Source: WHSW01 sp963821025
Lineage (GTDB): Bacteria; Actinomycetota; Thermoleophilia; Solirubrobacterales; 70-9
DNA length: 64,000 nt
Direction: 5' to 3'
Assembly (NCBI GenBank): GCA_963821025.1
Contig: CAWGCG010000003.1
Location: 558,001 to 622,000 of the forward strand
The position numbers and the translations under genes are program-made. Position 1 is the stretch's first letter; each line of letters starts with the position of its first letter. Under the pieces are notes generated by a model. It made no database searches. It was not told where the DNA came from and saw only the letters and a program-made list of their open reading frames with translations. This document shows positions 7,444 to 17,878 of the stretch, in pieces.

Positions 7444-9018
7444 ATGGCCGACCGGGTCCACATCTTCGACACCACGCTGCGAGACGGCGAGCAGTCGCCG
7501 GGAATCTCGCTCAACACCCAGGAGAAGGTCGAGATCGCTGATCAGCTCGCGCGTCTCGGGGTCGACGTGATCGAGGCCGGCTTCCCGATCACCTCGCCCG
7601 GCGACTTCGAGGCGGTCGAGGCGATCGCCGGCGAGGTCGAAGGCCCGGTGATCTGCGGGCTCGCTCGCACCCACAAGGCCGACATCGACGCAGCGTGGTC
7701 GGCGATCAAGGGGTCCGAGCGCCCCCGGATCCACACCTTCATCTCGACCTCCGACATTCACATCACCCACCAGCTGCAGACCACCCGCGACGACGTCAAG
7801 GGCCAGGCAAAGGCGGCCGTGGCGCTGGCGCGGTCGTACTGCGACGACGTCGAGTTCTCGCCGATGGACGCGACCCGCGCCGAGATCGAGTTCACCGCCG
7901 AGGTCTGCGCGATCGCCGTCGCCGAGGGCGCCACCGTGATCAACATCCCCGACACCGTCGGCTACACGACGCCGGAGGAATACTCGCGCTACTTCGCCCG
8001 CCTGCACGAGCTGGCCCCGGAGCTACGCCAGGTCGAGCTCTCGGTCCACTGCCACGACGACCTCGGCCTGGCGGTGGCCAACTCCTATGCCGGGCTGCTC
8101 GCCGGAGCGCGCCAGGTCGAATGCGCGATCAACGGGATCGGCGAGCGCGCCGGCAACTGCTCGCTGGAGGAGATCGTGATGCTGCTTCGCACCCGGCGCG
8201 ACGAGCACGGGCTCGACACCGGTCTCGACACCCGCGAGCTGGCGCGGACCTCGCGCATGGTCACTCGCTTCACCGGCTACTCGGTGCAGCCGAACAAGGC
8301 GATCGTCGGCCGAAACGCGTTCGCCCACGAGGCGGGCATCCACCAGGACGGCGTGCTCAAGGAGCGCTCGACCTACGAGATCATGGACGCCCGCGACGTC
8401 GGGCTCGAGTCGAACTCGATCGTGCTCGGCAAGCACTCGGGCCGCCACGCACTGCGCGATGCGCTCGAGCAACTCGGCTTCAAGGTCGAGGGCAACGCGC
8501 TCAACCAGGCGTTCAAGCGATTCAAGGAGATCGCCGACCGCAAGAAGCAGGTGACCGCGCTCGACCTCGAAGCGATCGTCTCCGACCAGGCTCGCGACGG
8601 GTCGTCTCGTTACGAGCTCGCCTGGTTCGATGTCGAGGCCTCGTCGCGGCGCGACCCGCACGCGGCGCTGGCCGTGACCATGCCCGACGGCTCCGAGGCG
8701 GTCGGCGAGTCGGGGGGCGACGGCCCCGTCGACGCGATCTTCGGCGCGGTCAGGGCGGCGACCGCGGTCGACTCGCAGCTGCGCCAGTACACGGTCTCGG
8801 CGGTCACCGAGGGCGAGGACGCGCTCGGCGAGGTGACGGTGATGCTGCGCGCGCACGGGCGCCTCGCCAGCGGCCAGGGCGTCGCCACCGACATCCTCGA
8901 GGCTTCGGCGCGCGCCTACATCCGAGCGCTCTCGAACGCGCTCGAGGGCGCCGCGGTGCGCGAAGCCGAGGGACTCACCGCCGACGCCGCCACCGAGCCG
9001 GCGACCCCCGGCCCCTAG
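7444..9018 (+). CDS. leuA: 2-isopropylmalate synthase
   Basis: This 524-residue protein condenses acetyl-CoA with 2-ketoisovalerate, the first step of leucine synthesis. The N-terminal TIM barrel carries DTTLRDGEQSPG (catalytic Arg, metal Asp) and the metal histidines H202 and H204 in SVHCHDDLG. AINGIGERAGN and NAFAHEAGIHQDG follow. The C-terminal regulatory domain (about 385-505) normally binds leucine. A good ribosome binding site AAAGGAG stands 9 bases before ATG. It is preceded by the leucine-rich leader peptide, which implies attenuation in addition to allosteric feedback. The last ~20 residues are Ala/Pro-rich. Confidence 0.95.
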   Translation: MADRVHIFDTTLRDGEQSPGISLNTQEKVEIADQLARLGVDVIEAGFPITSPGDFEAVEAIAGEVEGPVICGLARTHKADIDAAWSAIKGSERPRIHTFISTSDIHITHQLQTTRDDVKGQAKAAVALARSYCDDVEFSPMDATRAEIEFTAEVCAIAVAEGATVINIPDTVGYTTPEEYSRYFARLHELAPELRQVELSVHCHDDLGLAVANSYAGLLAGARQVECAINGIGERAGNCSLEEIVMLLRTRRDEHGLDTGLDTRELARTSRMVTRFTGYSVQPNKAIVGRNAFAHEAGIHQDGVLKERSTYEIMDARDVGLESNSIVLGKHSGRHALRDALEQLGFKVEGNALNQAFKRFKEIADRKKQVTALDLEAIVSDQARDGSSRYELAWFDVEASSRRDPHAALAVTMPDGSEAVGESGGDGPVDAIFGAVRAATAVDSQLRQYTVSAVTEGEDALGEVTVMLRAHGRLASGQGVATDILEASARAYIRALSNALEGAAVREAEGLTADAATEPATPGP

Positions 9019-9027
9019 GCGCGCGCA

Positions 9028-9033
9028 TATAGT
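9028..9033 (+). promoter_or_regulatory. -10 hexamer of a probably leaderless gene (SDR)
   Basis: TATAGT ends 9 bases before GTG 9043. Confidence 0.55.
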
Positions 9034-9042
9034 CCGCTCACT

Positions 9043-9795
9043 GTGGCGGGATCGCTGGAGGGACGCAAGGCGCTGATCACCGGCGCTTCGTCGGGGATCG
9101 GCGAGGCGACTGCGGTGGCGATGGTCCGCGAAGGCGCATCGGTGGCTCTCGGCGCCCGGCGCAAGGAGCGCCTCGACGAGCTCGCCGCGAGAATCGAGTC
9201 GGAGGGCGGTCGCGCCGTTGCGGTCGAGGCCGACATCGCCGAGGAGGCGAGCGCCAAGGAACTGGTCGAGACGGCGCACTCCGAGCTCCAGGGGCTCGAC
9301 TGCCTGATCAACAACGCCGGTGTGATGCTGCTCGGCCCGCTGCAAGGAGCTGACCCCGCCGAGTGGCGGACCATGCTCGAGGTCAATTGCCTCGGCCTCC
9401 TCTACTGCACCCACTACGCGCTACCGCTGATCCGCGACGGTGGGGGAGGGGACGTCGTCAACGTCGCCTCGACCGCCGGCCGCACCGCCGGGCTCGGATC
9501 GGGCGTCTACAACATGACCAAGTTCGGCGTCGTCGGCTACTCGGAATCACTGCGCCAGGAGGGCCTGCACATCGGCGTCCGCGTCACGTGCGTCGAGCCC
9601 GGGTTTGTCGAGACCGAGTTACAGGGACACAACGAGAACCCGGTCGTGGTCGAGCAGATCGAGAAGATGCGCGATTCGACCGGCAAGGTGCTCGATGCCG
9701 ACGACATCGCCCGCGCGATCGTCTATGCCGTCGGCCAGCCGAAGCACGTCTCGGTCAACGAGATGCTCATGCGGCCGACCGGGCAATCGCGCTAG
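9043..9795 (+). CDS. Short-chain dehydrogenase/reductase
   Basis: This 250-residue classical SDR has the NAD(P)-binding TGASSGIG near residue 14, the NNAG motif, a catalytic serine region (NVASTAGR) and YNMTK with catalytic Tyr and Lys near 155-159. The C-terminal part with DADDIARAIVYAVGQP and SVNEMLMRPTGQ resembles the YdfG/SDR-P group that acts on hydroxy acids or small alcohols. The true substrate is unknown. The GTG start sits 9 bases after TATAGT, so a leaderless mRNA is likely and transcription is separate from leuA. Confidence 0.87.
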   Translation: MAGSLEGRKALITGASSGIGEATAVAMVREGASVALGARRKERLDELAARIESEGGRAVAVEADIAEEASAKELVETAHSELQGLDCLINNAGVMLLGPLQGADPAEWRTMLEVNCLGLLYCTHYALPLIRDGGGGDVVNVASTAGRTAGLGSGVYNMTKFGVVGYSESLRQEGLHIGVRVTCVEPGFVETELQGHNENPVVVEQIEKMRDSTGKVLDADDIARAIVYAVGQPKHVSVNEMLMRPTGQSR

Positions 9796-9803
9796 CGGAC
9801 CTC

Positions 9804-9816
9804 GCGCTTTACAAGC
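9804..9816. promoter_or_regulatory. Inverted repeat, possible operator of the XRE-cupin regulator
   Basis: CGCTT-TAC-AAGCG is a perfect 5-base inverted repeat 22 bases before the GTG of the XRE-cupin gene. It lies where a self-regulating repressor could bind; no second copy was found, so this is a guess. Confidence 0.3.
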
Positions 9817-9837
9817 GTCCGTGATAGCGTACAGGCG

Positions 9838-10416
9838 GTGAACGCGGTAGCAACCCGGGATGCCGTCGGCGCCAGGATCAGGGCGCTGCGTGACGCGATG
9901 GACCTCTCGCTGCGCGACCTCGCGGAGCGCAGTGGCGTCTCGGCGCCGATGTTGTCGCAGGTGGAGCGCGGCGAGACCAGCCCGACGCTGGCGATCGCCG
10001 AGCGAATCGCGGCGGGGCTCGATCTGACCCTCTCCCAGCTGCTGCGCCTCGACGAGCGCGCGCACGTGGTCGTCATCCGCGACCCCGACCGCCGCCGTCG
10101 CGACCGGCGCGGGCACCGGGTGGAGGAGCTGACGCCGCCGCTTCCGGGTCAGCGGGCCGACGTCTCGGTCCACACTCTGGATCCGGGCGCATCCACGGGC
10201 CGTCCCGGCGACCCGCCTCTGCACGAGCCGGGCTCGCGCGAGACCGCGGTCGTCCTCGCCGGCGAGCTCACCCTGCTGATCGACGACGGGCGCCACGATC
10301 TCGCCGACGGCGACAGCGTCACCTTCGACGCTGACCTGCCCCACAACTTCATCAACGACGGCGATCGCCCGGCGGAGTTCCTCGCGGTCGTCGCCGCAGG
10401 TCTGCGCCGGGGCTGA
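9838..10416 (+). CDS. XRE-family regulator with C-terminal cupin domain
   Basis: This 192-residue protein has a helix-turn-helix domain (about residues 10-66, with LRDLAERSGVSAPMLSQVERGETSPTLAIAERIAAGL) joined to a cupin sensor (about 115-185, with ETAVVLAGELTLLIDDG and FDADLPHNFINDG). Such HTH-cupin proteins are usually repressors or activators responding to a small ligand. It ends two bases before leuC and should be co-transcribed with leuCD, suggesting a role in leucine or related control. The GTG start is chosen at the beginning of homology; the ligand and targets are unknown. Confidence 0.85.
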   Translation: MNAVATRDAVGARIRALRDAMDLSLRDLAERSGVSAPMLSQVERGETSPTLAIAERIAAGLDLTLSQLLRLDERAHVVVIRDPDRRRRDRRGHRVEELTPPLPGQRADVSVHTLDPGASTGRPGDPPLHEPGSRETAVVLAGELTLLIDDGRHDLADGDSVTFDADLPHNFINDGDRPAEFLAVVAAGLRRG

Positions 10417-10418
10417 CG

Positions 10419-11792
10419 ATGGCGCGATCGCTGTTCGACAAGATTTGGGACGCTCACGCCGTCGCCGACGGGCTCATCTACGTCGACCTGCATCTGGTTC
10501 ACGAGGTCACCTCGCCGCAGGCCTTCGAGGGGCTGCGGCTCGAGCGACGGCGGGTGCGGCGGCCCGACAAGACGCTCGCCACCGCCGACCACAACGTGCC
10601 CACCGACGGCACCCCGGCGGCGCGGATGATCGTCGACGAGCTCTCCCGGGTCCAGGTCGAGACCCTGGAGCGAAACTGCGAGGAGTTCGGGATCCCGATC
10701 TACTCGCTCGGCTCCGAGCGCCAGGGGATCGTGCACGTGATCGGCCCCGAGCTCGGCCTCACCCAGCCGGGGCTGACGATCGTCTGTGGCGACAGCCACA
10801 CCTCGACCCACGGGGCCTTCGGGGCGCTCGCCTTCGGCATCGGCACCTCCGAGGTCGAGCACGTTCTCGCAACCCAGTGTCTGGGACAGCGGCGGCCGAA
10901 GACGATGCGAATCTCCTACTCGGGCGAGCTCGGGCTCGGCGTCGTCGCCAAGGACCTGATTCTGGCGACGATCGGGAGGCTCGGCACCGGCGGCATGGTC
11001 GGCCACGCGGTCGAGTACGCGGGCGAGACGATCACCGGGATGTCGATGGAGAACCGGATGACGATCTGCAACATGACGATCGAGGGTGGCGGGCGCGCGG
11101 GCATGATCGCTCCCGACGAGACGACCTTCGAATGGGTCGCAGAGCGCCCGGCCGCTCCGCCCGACTACGACGAGGCGGTCGCCGGCTGGCGGCGGCTACC
11201 GACCGACGACGGTGCCGAGTTCGACGTCGAGATCGAGGTCGACGCCGCTTCGCTCTCGCCGATGGTGACCTGGGGAACCAACCCCGGACAGGTGGTCGAG
11301 GTGACCGGTGTGGTTCCGGCGCCCGAGAGCGAGCCGGAGGAGCGCGCGCTTCGCTACATGGACCTGGAGCCAGGCCACGCGATCGAGGAGATCGCGCTCG
11401 ATCGCGTCTTCATCGGCTCCTGCACCAACTCGCGAATCCAAGACCTCCGCGAGGCCGCGTCGATCGTCGAGGGCCGCCGGGTCGCGGGCACGGTCGAGGC
11501 GATGGTCGTTCCCGGCTCCGCCCAGGTCAAGGTTCAGGCCGAGCGCGAGGGGCTCGACCAGGTCTTTCGCGACGCGGGATTCGACTGGCGCAGCGCCGGC
11601 TGCTCAATGTGCCTGGGGATGAACCCCGACACCCTCAGCCCGGGCGAGCGCTGCGCCTCGACCTCGAACCGCAACTTCGAGGGGCGCCAGGGCAAGGGCG
11701 GGCGCACGCATCTGGTCTCACCGCGGATGGCGGCGGCGGCAGCGATCGAGGGTAGGTTCGTTGATATTCGGGGAGACAAGTGGACCGCGTAG
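10419..11792 (+). CDS. leuC: 3-isopropylmalate dehydratase large subunit
   Basis: This 457-residue aconitase-family protein isomerises isopropylmalate together with LeuD. The three cluster ligands are visible: C335 in IGSCTNSR, and C395 and C398 in GCSMCLGMN. Other landmarks are TADHNVPT, CGDSHTSTHGAFG and the C-terminal SNRNFEGRQG. The start is two bases after the XRE-cupin stop, and the last 13 bases overlap leuD. Length is as expected for the bacterial type I form (about 465). Confidence 0.95.
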   Translation: MARSLFDKIWDAHAVADGLIYVDLHLVHEVTSPQAFEGLRLERRRVRRPDKTLATADHNVPTDGTPAARMIVDELSRVQVETLERNCEEFGIPIYSLGSERQGIVHVIGPELGLTQPGLTIVCGDSHTSTHGAFGALAFGIGTSEVEHVLATQCLGQRRPKTMRISYSGELGLGVVAKDLILATIGRLGTGGMVGHAVEYAGETITGMSMENRMTICNMTIEGGGRAGMIAPDETTFEWVAERPAAPPDYDEAVAGWRRLPTDDGAEFDVEIEVDAASLSPMVTWGTNPGQVVEVTGVVPAPESEPEERALRYMDLEPGHAIEEIALDRVFIGSCTNSRIQDLREAASIVEGRRVAGTVEAMVVPGSAQVKVQAEREGLDQVFRDAGFDWRSAGCSMCLGMNPDTLSPGERCASTSNRNFEGRQGKGGRTHLVSPRMAAAAAIEGRFVDIRGDKWTA

Positions 11793-12343
11793 AGATCATC
11801 GAAGGCGGCGTCTCGCACCTGGACCGCGCTGACGTCGATACCGACCAGATCATCCCGAAGCAGTTCCTCAAACGGGTCGAGCGCAGCGGCTTCGGCGAGT
11901 TCCTGTTCTATGACTGGCTCCGCGACGGGGAGATCGAGCTCGAGCCCAACCCGATCCTGGTCACCGGGCCCAACTTCGGCTGTGGCTCCTCGCGCGAGCA
12001 CGCGCCGTGGGCGCTGCAGGACTTCGGCTTCCGCGCTGTAGTCGCACCCTCTTTCGGCGACATCTTCTATGCCAACTGCACCAAGATCGGCCTCTTGCCG
12101 GTGATCCTGAGCGAGCAGGAGTGCCGCACGCTCGCGGCCGCGGGGGCGGCCCGCATCGACCTCGACGATCAGACCGTCGACTGCTCCGACGGGGTGGTTC
12201 GGTTCGAGATCGACGAGGAGGTGAAGCATCGGCTCTTCCACGGGCTCGACGAGATCGGGATCACCCTCCAGGGAGAGGATCTGATCGCCGCCTACGAGGG
12301 CTCCGGGGGCGCCGACCGCGGCCCGGTGACGACCGCGCTGTGA
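11780..12343 (+). CDS. leuD: 3-isopropylmalate dehydratase small subunit
   Basis: This 187-residue swivelling-domain subunit has DVDTDQIIPKQFLK near the N-terminus, GPNFGCGSSREHAPWAL in the middle and APSFGDIFYANCTKIGLLPV, all diagnostic of LeuD. It completes the [4Fe-4S] dehydratase with LeuC. The GTG start lies inside the end of leuC (13-base overlap), implying translational coupling. The length is slightly shorter than the proteobacterial form (about 200) and normal for actinobacteria. Confidence 0.95.
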   Translation: MDRVEIIEGGVSHLDRADVDTDQIIPKQFLKRVERSGFGEFLFYDWLRDGEIELEPNPILVTGPNFGCGSSREHAPWALQDFGFRAVVAPSFGDIFYANCTKIGLLPVILSEQECRTLAAAGAARIDLDDQTVDCSDGVVRFEIDEEVKHRLFHGLDEIGITLQGEDLIAAYEGSGGADRGPVTTAL

Positions 12344-12398
12344 GCCCGGACAAAGCGAAGAGGAACGATCGTCAAATGCGAAGCGCGAGCCTCAGACT

Positions 12399-13153
12399 GT
12401 GACCGACTGGGACGCGGCCACCTACGACCGGGTCGCCGAACCGCAGGAGGAGTGGGGCCTCGAGGTGCTCTCGCGGCTGCAGCTGAGCGGTGACGAGATC
12501 GCGCTCGACGCCGGCTGCGGCTCGGGCCGGGTGACCCGCCACCTGCTCGACCGCCTGCCCCGCGGCGAGGTGATCGGCGTCGACGCTGCGCCCTCGATGA
12601 TCGAGCACGCGCGCGAGAACCTGGCCTCCTACGGCGACCGGGTGAAGCTCTACGTCCGCGACCTGCTCGACCTCTGGCTCGATGCCGAGGTCGACGTGGT
12701 GTTCTCGAACGCGGTCTTTCACTGGATCCTCGATCACCAACTGCTGTTCACCCGCCTGTTCGCCGCGCTGCGACCGGGGGGCGTGCTCCAGGTCCAGTTC
12801 GGTGGGGAGGGCAATGTCGCCGAGTGGAAGCGGGCGATCGAGGCGAGCGAGGGCGACGAGCGTTTCTCGCAGTACCTGCGTGGAATGGCCGACGTCCAGT
12901 ACTTCGCCTCGCTCGGCGACACGGAGGCGAGGCTCGAGCGAGCGGGGTTCATCGTCGACCGGATCTGGCTCGAGAACCGGGTGGTTAGGCCGCGCGAGCC
13001 GCGCGACTACGTGAGCTCGGTCGGGCTCACCCACCACCTCGAGCGCCTGCCCGAGGACCTGCACTCCAAGTTCGTCGACGCCGTGCTCGGCTCGATGTCG
13101 GCACCGCTCGAGCTCCACTACGTCCGCCTCAACGTCTCCGCCAAAAAGCCGGC

Positions 13154-13157
<4 letters not shown>
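12399..13157 (+). CDS. SAM-dependent methyltransferase, trans-aconitate methyltransferase-like
   Basis: This 252-residue class I methyltransferase has the SAM-binding motif I ALDAGCGSGRVTRHLLDRLP (about residues 45-64), an acidic motif II GVDAAPSMIEHAREN and a motif IV-like VDVVFSNAVFHWILDH, resembling trans-aconitate 2-methyltransferase (Tam). Whether trans-aconitate is the substrate cannot be shown. It lies between leuD and leuB and overlaps leuB by four bases (ATGA), so it is embedded in the leucine operon; a role in repairing or detoxifying aconitate-like side products is conceivable. Confidence 0.75.
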
Positions 13158-14233
<1,076 letters not shown>

Positions 14234-14247
14234 ACGGCGATCGGGGA

Positions 14248-14253
14248 TATGAT
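14248..14253 (+). promoter_or_regulatory. -10 hexamer of a probably leaderless gene (cyclic-nucleotide-binding protein)
   Basis: TATGAT ends 8 bases before ATG 14262. Confidence 0.5.
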
Positions 14254-14261
14254 CGCCGTCG

Positions 14262-14684
14262 ATGAAGGACCGCGAGACGGTCACTGCGCTGAAACGAGTT
14301 CCGCTTTTCTCGGCGCTTTCCGACAGGGAGCTCGAGCGGCTCGGGCGCAGCCTCAGCGAGCGCACGTTCGGCGACGGCGACGAGATCGCGCTCGAGGGCC
14401 GCAGCGGGGTCGGCTTCTTCATCATCGACTCCGGCGAGGCGGTCGTCAGCCAGGGCGGCGAGGAGATCGACAGGCTCGGCCCGGGCGACTACTTCGGTGA
14501 GATGGCACTGATCGACGGCGGTCCGCGGTCGGCGACGGTGACCGCCGCGGGGGAGCTTCGCTGCCGGGGGATGACCGCTTGGAGCTTCCGGCCGGTGGTC
14601 GAGGCCCACGGTGAGATCGCCTGGCCCTTGCTCGAGACGCTGGTCGCGCGTCTGCGCCGCGCCGAGAGTCGCTCGGCCGGTTGA
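14262..14684 (+). CDS. Cyclic nucleotide-binding domain protein
   Basis: This 140-residue protein is a single CRP-type sensor domain: VPLFSALSDRELERL, a glycine-rich GDGDEIALEGRSGVGFFIIDSGEAV, and the phosphate-binding cassette GPGDYFGEMALIDGGPRSATV (about residues 70-90) with the conserved Glu and Arg. There is no DNA-binding domain, so it probably works as a ligand-sensing partner. Its stop lies two bases from the end of the convergent gene for a cyclase-domain protein (14687-17872), an attractive pairing of possible cNMP maker and binder. That link is inference. Confidence 0.82.
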   Translation: MKDRETVTALKRVPLFSALSDRELERLGRSLSERTFGDGDEIALEGRSGVGFFIIDSGEAVVSQGGEEIDRLGPGDYFGEMALIDGGPRSATVTAAGELRCRGMTAWSFRPVVEAHGEIAWPLLETLVARLRRAESRSAG

Positions 14685-14686
14685 GC

Positions 14687-17600
14687 TCAGGCCGGCGCGA
14701 TCGCTCGCAGGCCCTCGAAGGCCTGCCGGGCGGCCTCGCGATGCTCCCCGCCGCGCAACCATCGAGTGCGGGCCAGCTCGACGATGCACTCGAGCCGCTG
14801 AAAACGCTCACAGGCCGTAGCCAGAAGAGCGTCGTCGGTCTCCAGCAACCCGCGCGCCCGTGCCGCGACCGCGACCGTGTGGGCGTCGGCGCCGCCGAGC
14901 TGGTCGACCTCCTCCAGCGTCCTGCGCGCGTCGGGGTGACCGGCCAGGGCGAGGGCCTCGGCCCGCTTGGCGAGGATCAGGTCGCGCCAGCCGAAGCGCT
15001 GGTCGAGCGGTGCGAGCAGCTCGATCGCGTGCTCGAGGTCACCGAGGTGGAGCGCCACCTCGGCCGCAAGCATGAACACCGCGGGAAGTTGCTGCTCGGA
15101 CCCGGCCGCGGCCTCCTCGGCGAGGCGCAGCCAATCGCGCTGTTCGGCCTCGTCGCCACGAAGCCCGTGGATCGCCGCGACGCAGGCCAGGTTGGGCGAG
15201 AAATAGGAGATCGGCGGCCGTCCCTCGGCCACCCAGGCCTCGCGCAGATCGGTCCCGCGGCGGATCGTCTCGTCCCACTCGCCGAGCATGTAGAGCGGGC
15301 GCAGGGCCAGCGCGCCGGCCAGATGTGGCGCGTTGCTCGCCATCTCCTCGGTGTTGGCGTCGGCCCAATGCACGGCCTGGCGCAAGTCGCCCGCATAGAG
15401 CAGCGACTCGGAGAGCATGTTGAGCGCGTCGCTGCGCTCGAAGGCGACGAAGCCCGCCCTCGACCCGAGCCGTTCGAGCCTCTCGACGCGCTCGCGGCTG
15501 TGCGCAACCGAGTCGTCGAATCGGCCCTGATCCCAGGCGCTCGCCGAGGCGGCGTCGAGCGCGGCGGAGAGCAGGCGGACGTCGCCCTCACCTCGCGCCA
15601 TCGCCAGCGCCTCGGCGGCGGCTGACGGTTCGCCGCGCCGAAACCTCCACGCGATCCAGGCGTCGTCGAGGCGCAGCTGCGCCGCCAGATACGACCCCGG
15701 TTGCGGGGCGAGGCCACGGCTGCGCTCGACCAGTCCGACGATCGTCGCCTCGTCGAAGTGTCCGCTGATGCCGGGCATTCGTGCCGCCACCTCGGCGGCG
15801 CGGGCGTAGAAGAGAGCGGCCGCCGGCGCGTCTCCGTGCTCCTCGGCGGCCTCGGCCAGCTGACGGAGGAGCCGGAAGGTGTGATCGCCGCGGAGCCTTC
15901 CCAGGGCAATCTCGGCCGCCGCGCTCAGTGACTCGATCCGCTCACCGTTCGAGCTGGCGAAGCTCGCCGCCTGTTCGAGCAGCTCCTGCGCGCGCGCCGG
16001 CGCTCCCCGGCGCAGGGCGAGCTCGCCGGACTCGCGGGTGGCGCCGAACGCGGCCTCGATCCGGACCGGGGTCGGCTCTGTCTGCGCCGCGCGGGCGAGG
16101 TGAAAGGCGATCACCTCCGAGAGCTCGGCGTAGCGGTCGCCGGCGCCCGCGCGGATGCTCTGCGCGGCTTGCTCGTGCAGGCGGACCCGCTCGCCCCGAG
16201 TCAGCGACGAGTAGGCGACCTCGCGAATCAGCTGATGGCGAAATCCGTACAGCCCGTGCTCGCTAGCGTCGAGGGATTCGACCAGCGACCGCGCTTCCAG
16301 CCCGGCCAGCGCCGCTTCTGGCGCCGTCTCGGAGATCTCTCGCAGCGGCTCGAGCCTGAACCTGTCGCCGAGCACCGATGCTCGCTGGACCACGACCTTC
16401 TCGTCCGTGGGGAGCGCGTCGAGTCGCGCGGCGATCGCCGCCTGGACGGTGTCGGGAAGCGACTCGCCGCCGGCCTCGCCGAGCGCGTGGGCGATCTCCT
16501 CGGCGAAGAACGGGTTCCCACCACTGGTCTCGGCGATCTTGCGGGCCAGCTCGAGATCGTCGCCGACGACGAGGGTCGATGCCAGCTCCTCGGCAGCGTC
16601 GCCCGACAGGGGCCCGAGCTCGATTCGCTCATGGTTGTGCGCATCTCCCAGGTCCGGCCGCTGCTCGGCGATCTCCGGCCTCGCAGTGCAGACGACCATC
16701 AGCGGACATCCGGGAAGGGTCGCCGCGTCCTCGACCAGATCGAGGAAGCCCTCGTCGGCCCACTGGACGTCGTCGACGGCGAGCACCACCGGGGATGCCG
16801 CGGCCAGGGCCGAGAGCAGTCTTCGCCAGGACCGCCGCAGGGCGACGACGCCGGCGTCGCCCCCGTCGGCGGCCAGAGTCGCGGCGAGCGTCCGAGCCGT
16901 CTCCTCGCCGCCGCTCGCTCCCGACTCGGCGAGGCGCTCCGCGAGCGCTTCGCGCACCTCCTCCGCGCTCGCCGCGGTTCCTGCCCCGGCGGCCGAGCGC
17001 AGGATCTCGGCGAGCGCCCAGAAGGCGATCCCGTTGCCGTAGGGCGGGTTACGGCCCGAAAGGATCAGCGGACGCGGCAGCGAGCCGGCGATCGCGGCCA
17101 ACAGCTCACGCCCGAGTCTCGTCTTTCCCGCGCCCGCCTCGCCGACGATCAGTGCGAGGCGCGGCGTTCGCTCGCGGACCGCGCGCAGGTAGGCCAGCCG
17201 AAGTGATTCGAGCTCTCCGCCCCGCCCGAGAAATGGGGTCGGGGCGGGGTCGGGAGCGGTCGCGCGCAACGCTCTCCAGGCTTCGAGCGGCCGATCGAAG
17301 CCCTTCGCCCGCACCCTGCCCACCGGCTCGAGAGCCGTTCTTCGACAGGCGGCCGCGGCGCGCGCGCCGACGAGGACCTGGCCGGCTTCGGCGGCCTGCT
17401 GCAGGCGTGCGGCGGCGTGCGCGGGCTCGCCCGTGACGGCGAGGTCGCCCCCGCCCAGATCGGCGAGCACCTCGCCGGTTTCGACGCCGATGCGGATCTC
17501 GAGGCCGGCCCGCTGCTCGGCCAGGCGCGCGGCAAGTGCCAGCGCCGCGGCGATCGCCCGGTCGGGGTCGTCTCCGTGAGCGCGCGGGACGCCGAAGACC

Positions 17601-17872
17601 GCCATCACCGCGTCACCGATGTACTTCTCGACCCGCCCACCGTGCGCTTCGAGCGTCGACCGGGAAAGCTCGAAGAACGGCTCGAGCAGGCTACGGACGT
17701 CCTCGGGATCGCGTCCCCGAACCAGCTCCGTGGAGCCGACCAGGTCGGCGAACACGATCGTCGCCAGCTTGCGCTCCCAGCCGGCGGGAGACTCGACCGG
17801 CGCCCCGCACGCGGGGCAGAACCGCGACCCTTCGGCGATCGCCTCCCCGCAACGGGTGCAGCTCACGCTCAT
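14687..17872 (-). CDS. Zinc-ribbon / class III cyclase / AAA ATPase / TPR regulator
   Basis: This is a 1061-residue multidomain protein. An N-terminal zinc ribbon uses C5, C8, C19 and C22. A class III adenylate/guanylate cyclase homology domain (about 35-190) keeps both metal aspartates, D43 in FADLVGS and D87 in YIGDAVM. In the transition-state motif N-x-x-x-R the asparagine is replaced: H152 with R156. An AAA/NB-ARC-like ATPase follows with P-loop GEAGAGKT (244-251) and Walker B LAVDDVQWADE, then a long TPR-like helical region to the end. No HTH is seen. I place the start at ATG 17872, six bases after the -10-like TATCGT; further upstream the frame runs into ilvE. Confidence 0.82.
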   Translation of the reverse strand: MSVSCTRCGEAIAEGSRFCPACGAPVESPAGWERKLATIVFADLVGSTELVRGRDPEDVRSLLEPFFELSRSTLEAHGGRVEKYIGDAVMAVFGVPRAHGDDPDRAIAAALALAARLAEQRAGLEIRIGVETGEVLADLGGGDLAVTGEPAHAAARLQQAAEAGQVLVGARAAAACRRTALEPVGRVRAKGFDRPLEAWRALRATAPDPAPTPFLGRGGELESLRLAYLRAVRERTPRLALIVGEAGAGKTRLGRELLAAIAGSLPRPLILSGRNPPYGNGIAFWALAEILRSAAGAGTAASAEEVREALAERLAESGASGGEETARTLAATLAADGGDAGVVALRRSWRRLLSALAAASPVVLAVDDVQWADEGFLDLVEDAATLPGCPLMVVCTARPEIAEQRPDLGDAHNHERIELGPLSGDAAEELASTLVVGDDLELARKIAETSGGNPFFAEEIAHALGEAGGESLPDTVQAAIAARLDALPTDEKVVVQRASVLGDRFRLEPLREISETAPEAALAGLEARSLVESLDASEHGLYGFRHQLIREVAYSSLTRGERVRLHEQAAQSIRAGAGDRYAELSEVIAFHLARAAQTEPTPVRIEAAFGATRESGELALRRGAPARAQELLEQAASFASSNGERIESLSAAAEIALGRLRGDHTFRLLRQLAEAAEEHGDAPAAALFYARAAEVAARMPGISGHFDEATIVGLVERSRGLAPQPGSYLAAQLRLDDAWIAWRFRRGEPSAAAEALAMARGEGDVRLLSAALDAASASAWDQGRFDDSVAHSRERVERLERLGSRAGFVAFERSDALNMLSESLLYAGDLRQAVHWADANTEEMASNAPHLAGALALRPLYMLGEWDETIRRGTDLREAWVAEGRPPISYFSPNLACVAAIHGLRGDEAEQRDWLRLAEEAAAGSEQQLPAVFMLAAEVALHLGDLEHAIELLAPLDQRFGWRDLILAKRAEALALAGHPDARRTLEEVDQLGGADAHTVAVAARARGLLETDDALLATACERFQRLECIVELARTRWLRGGEHREAARQAFEGLRAIAPA

Positions 17873-17878
17873 TCGGCG

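Noticed and set aside
8023..9414. A 463-codon minus-strand frame opposite leuA and the SDR gene
   Set aside because: Codon pattern is the complement of the real genes; no recognisable fold.
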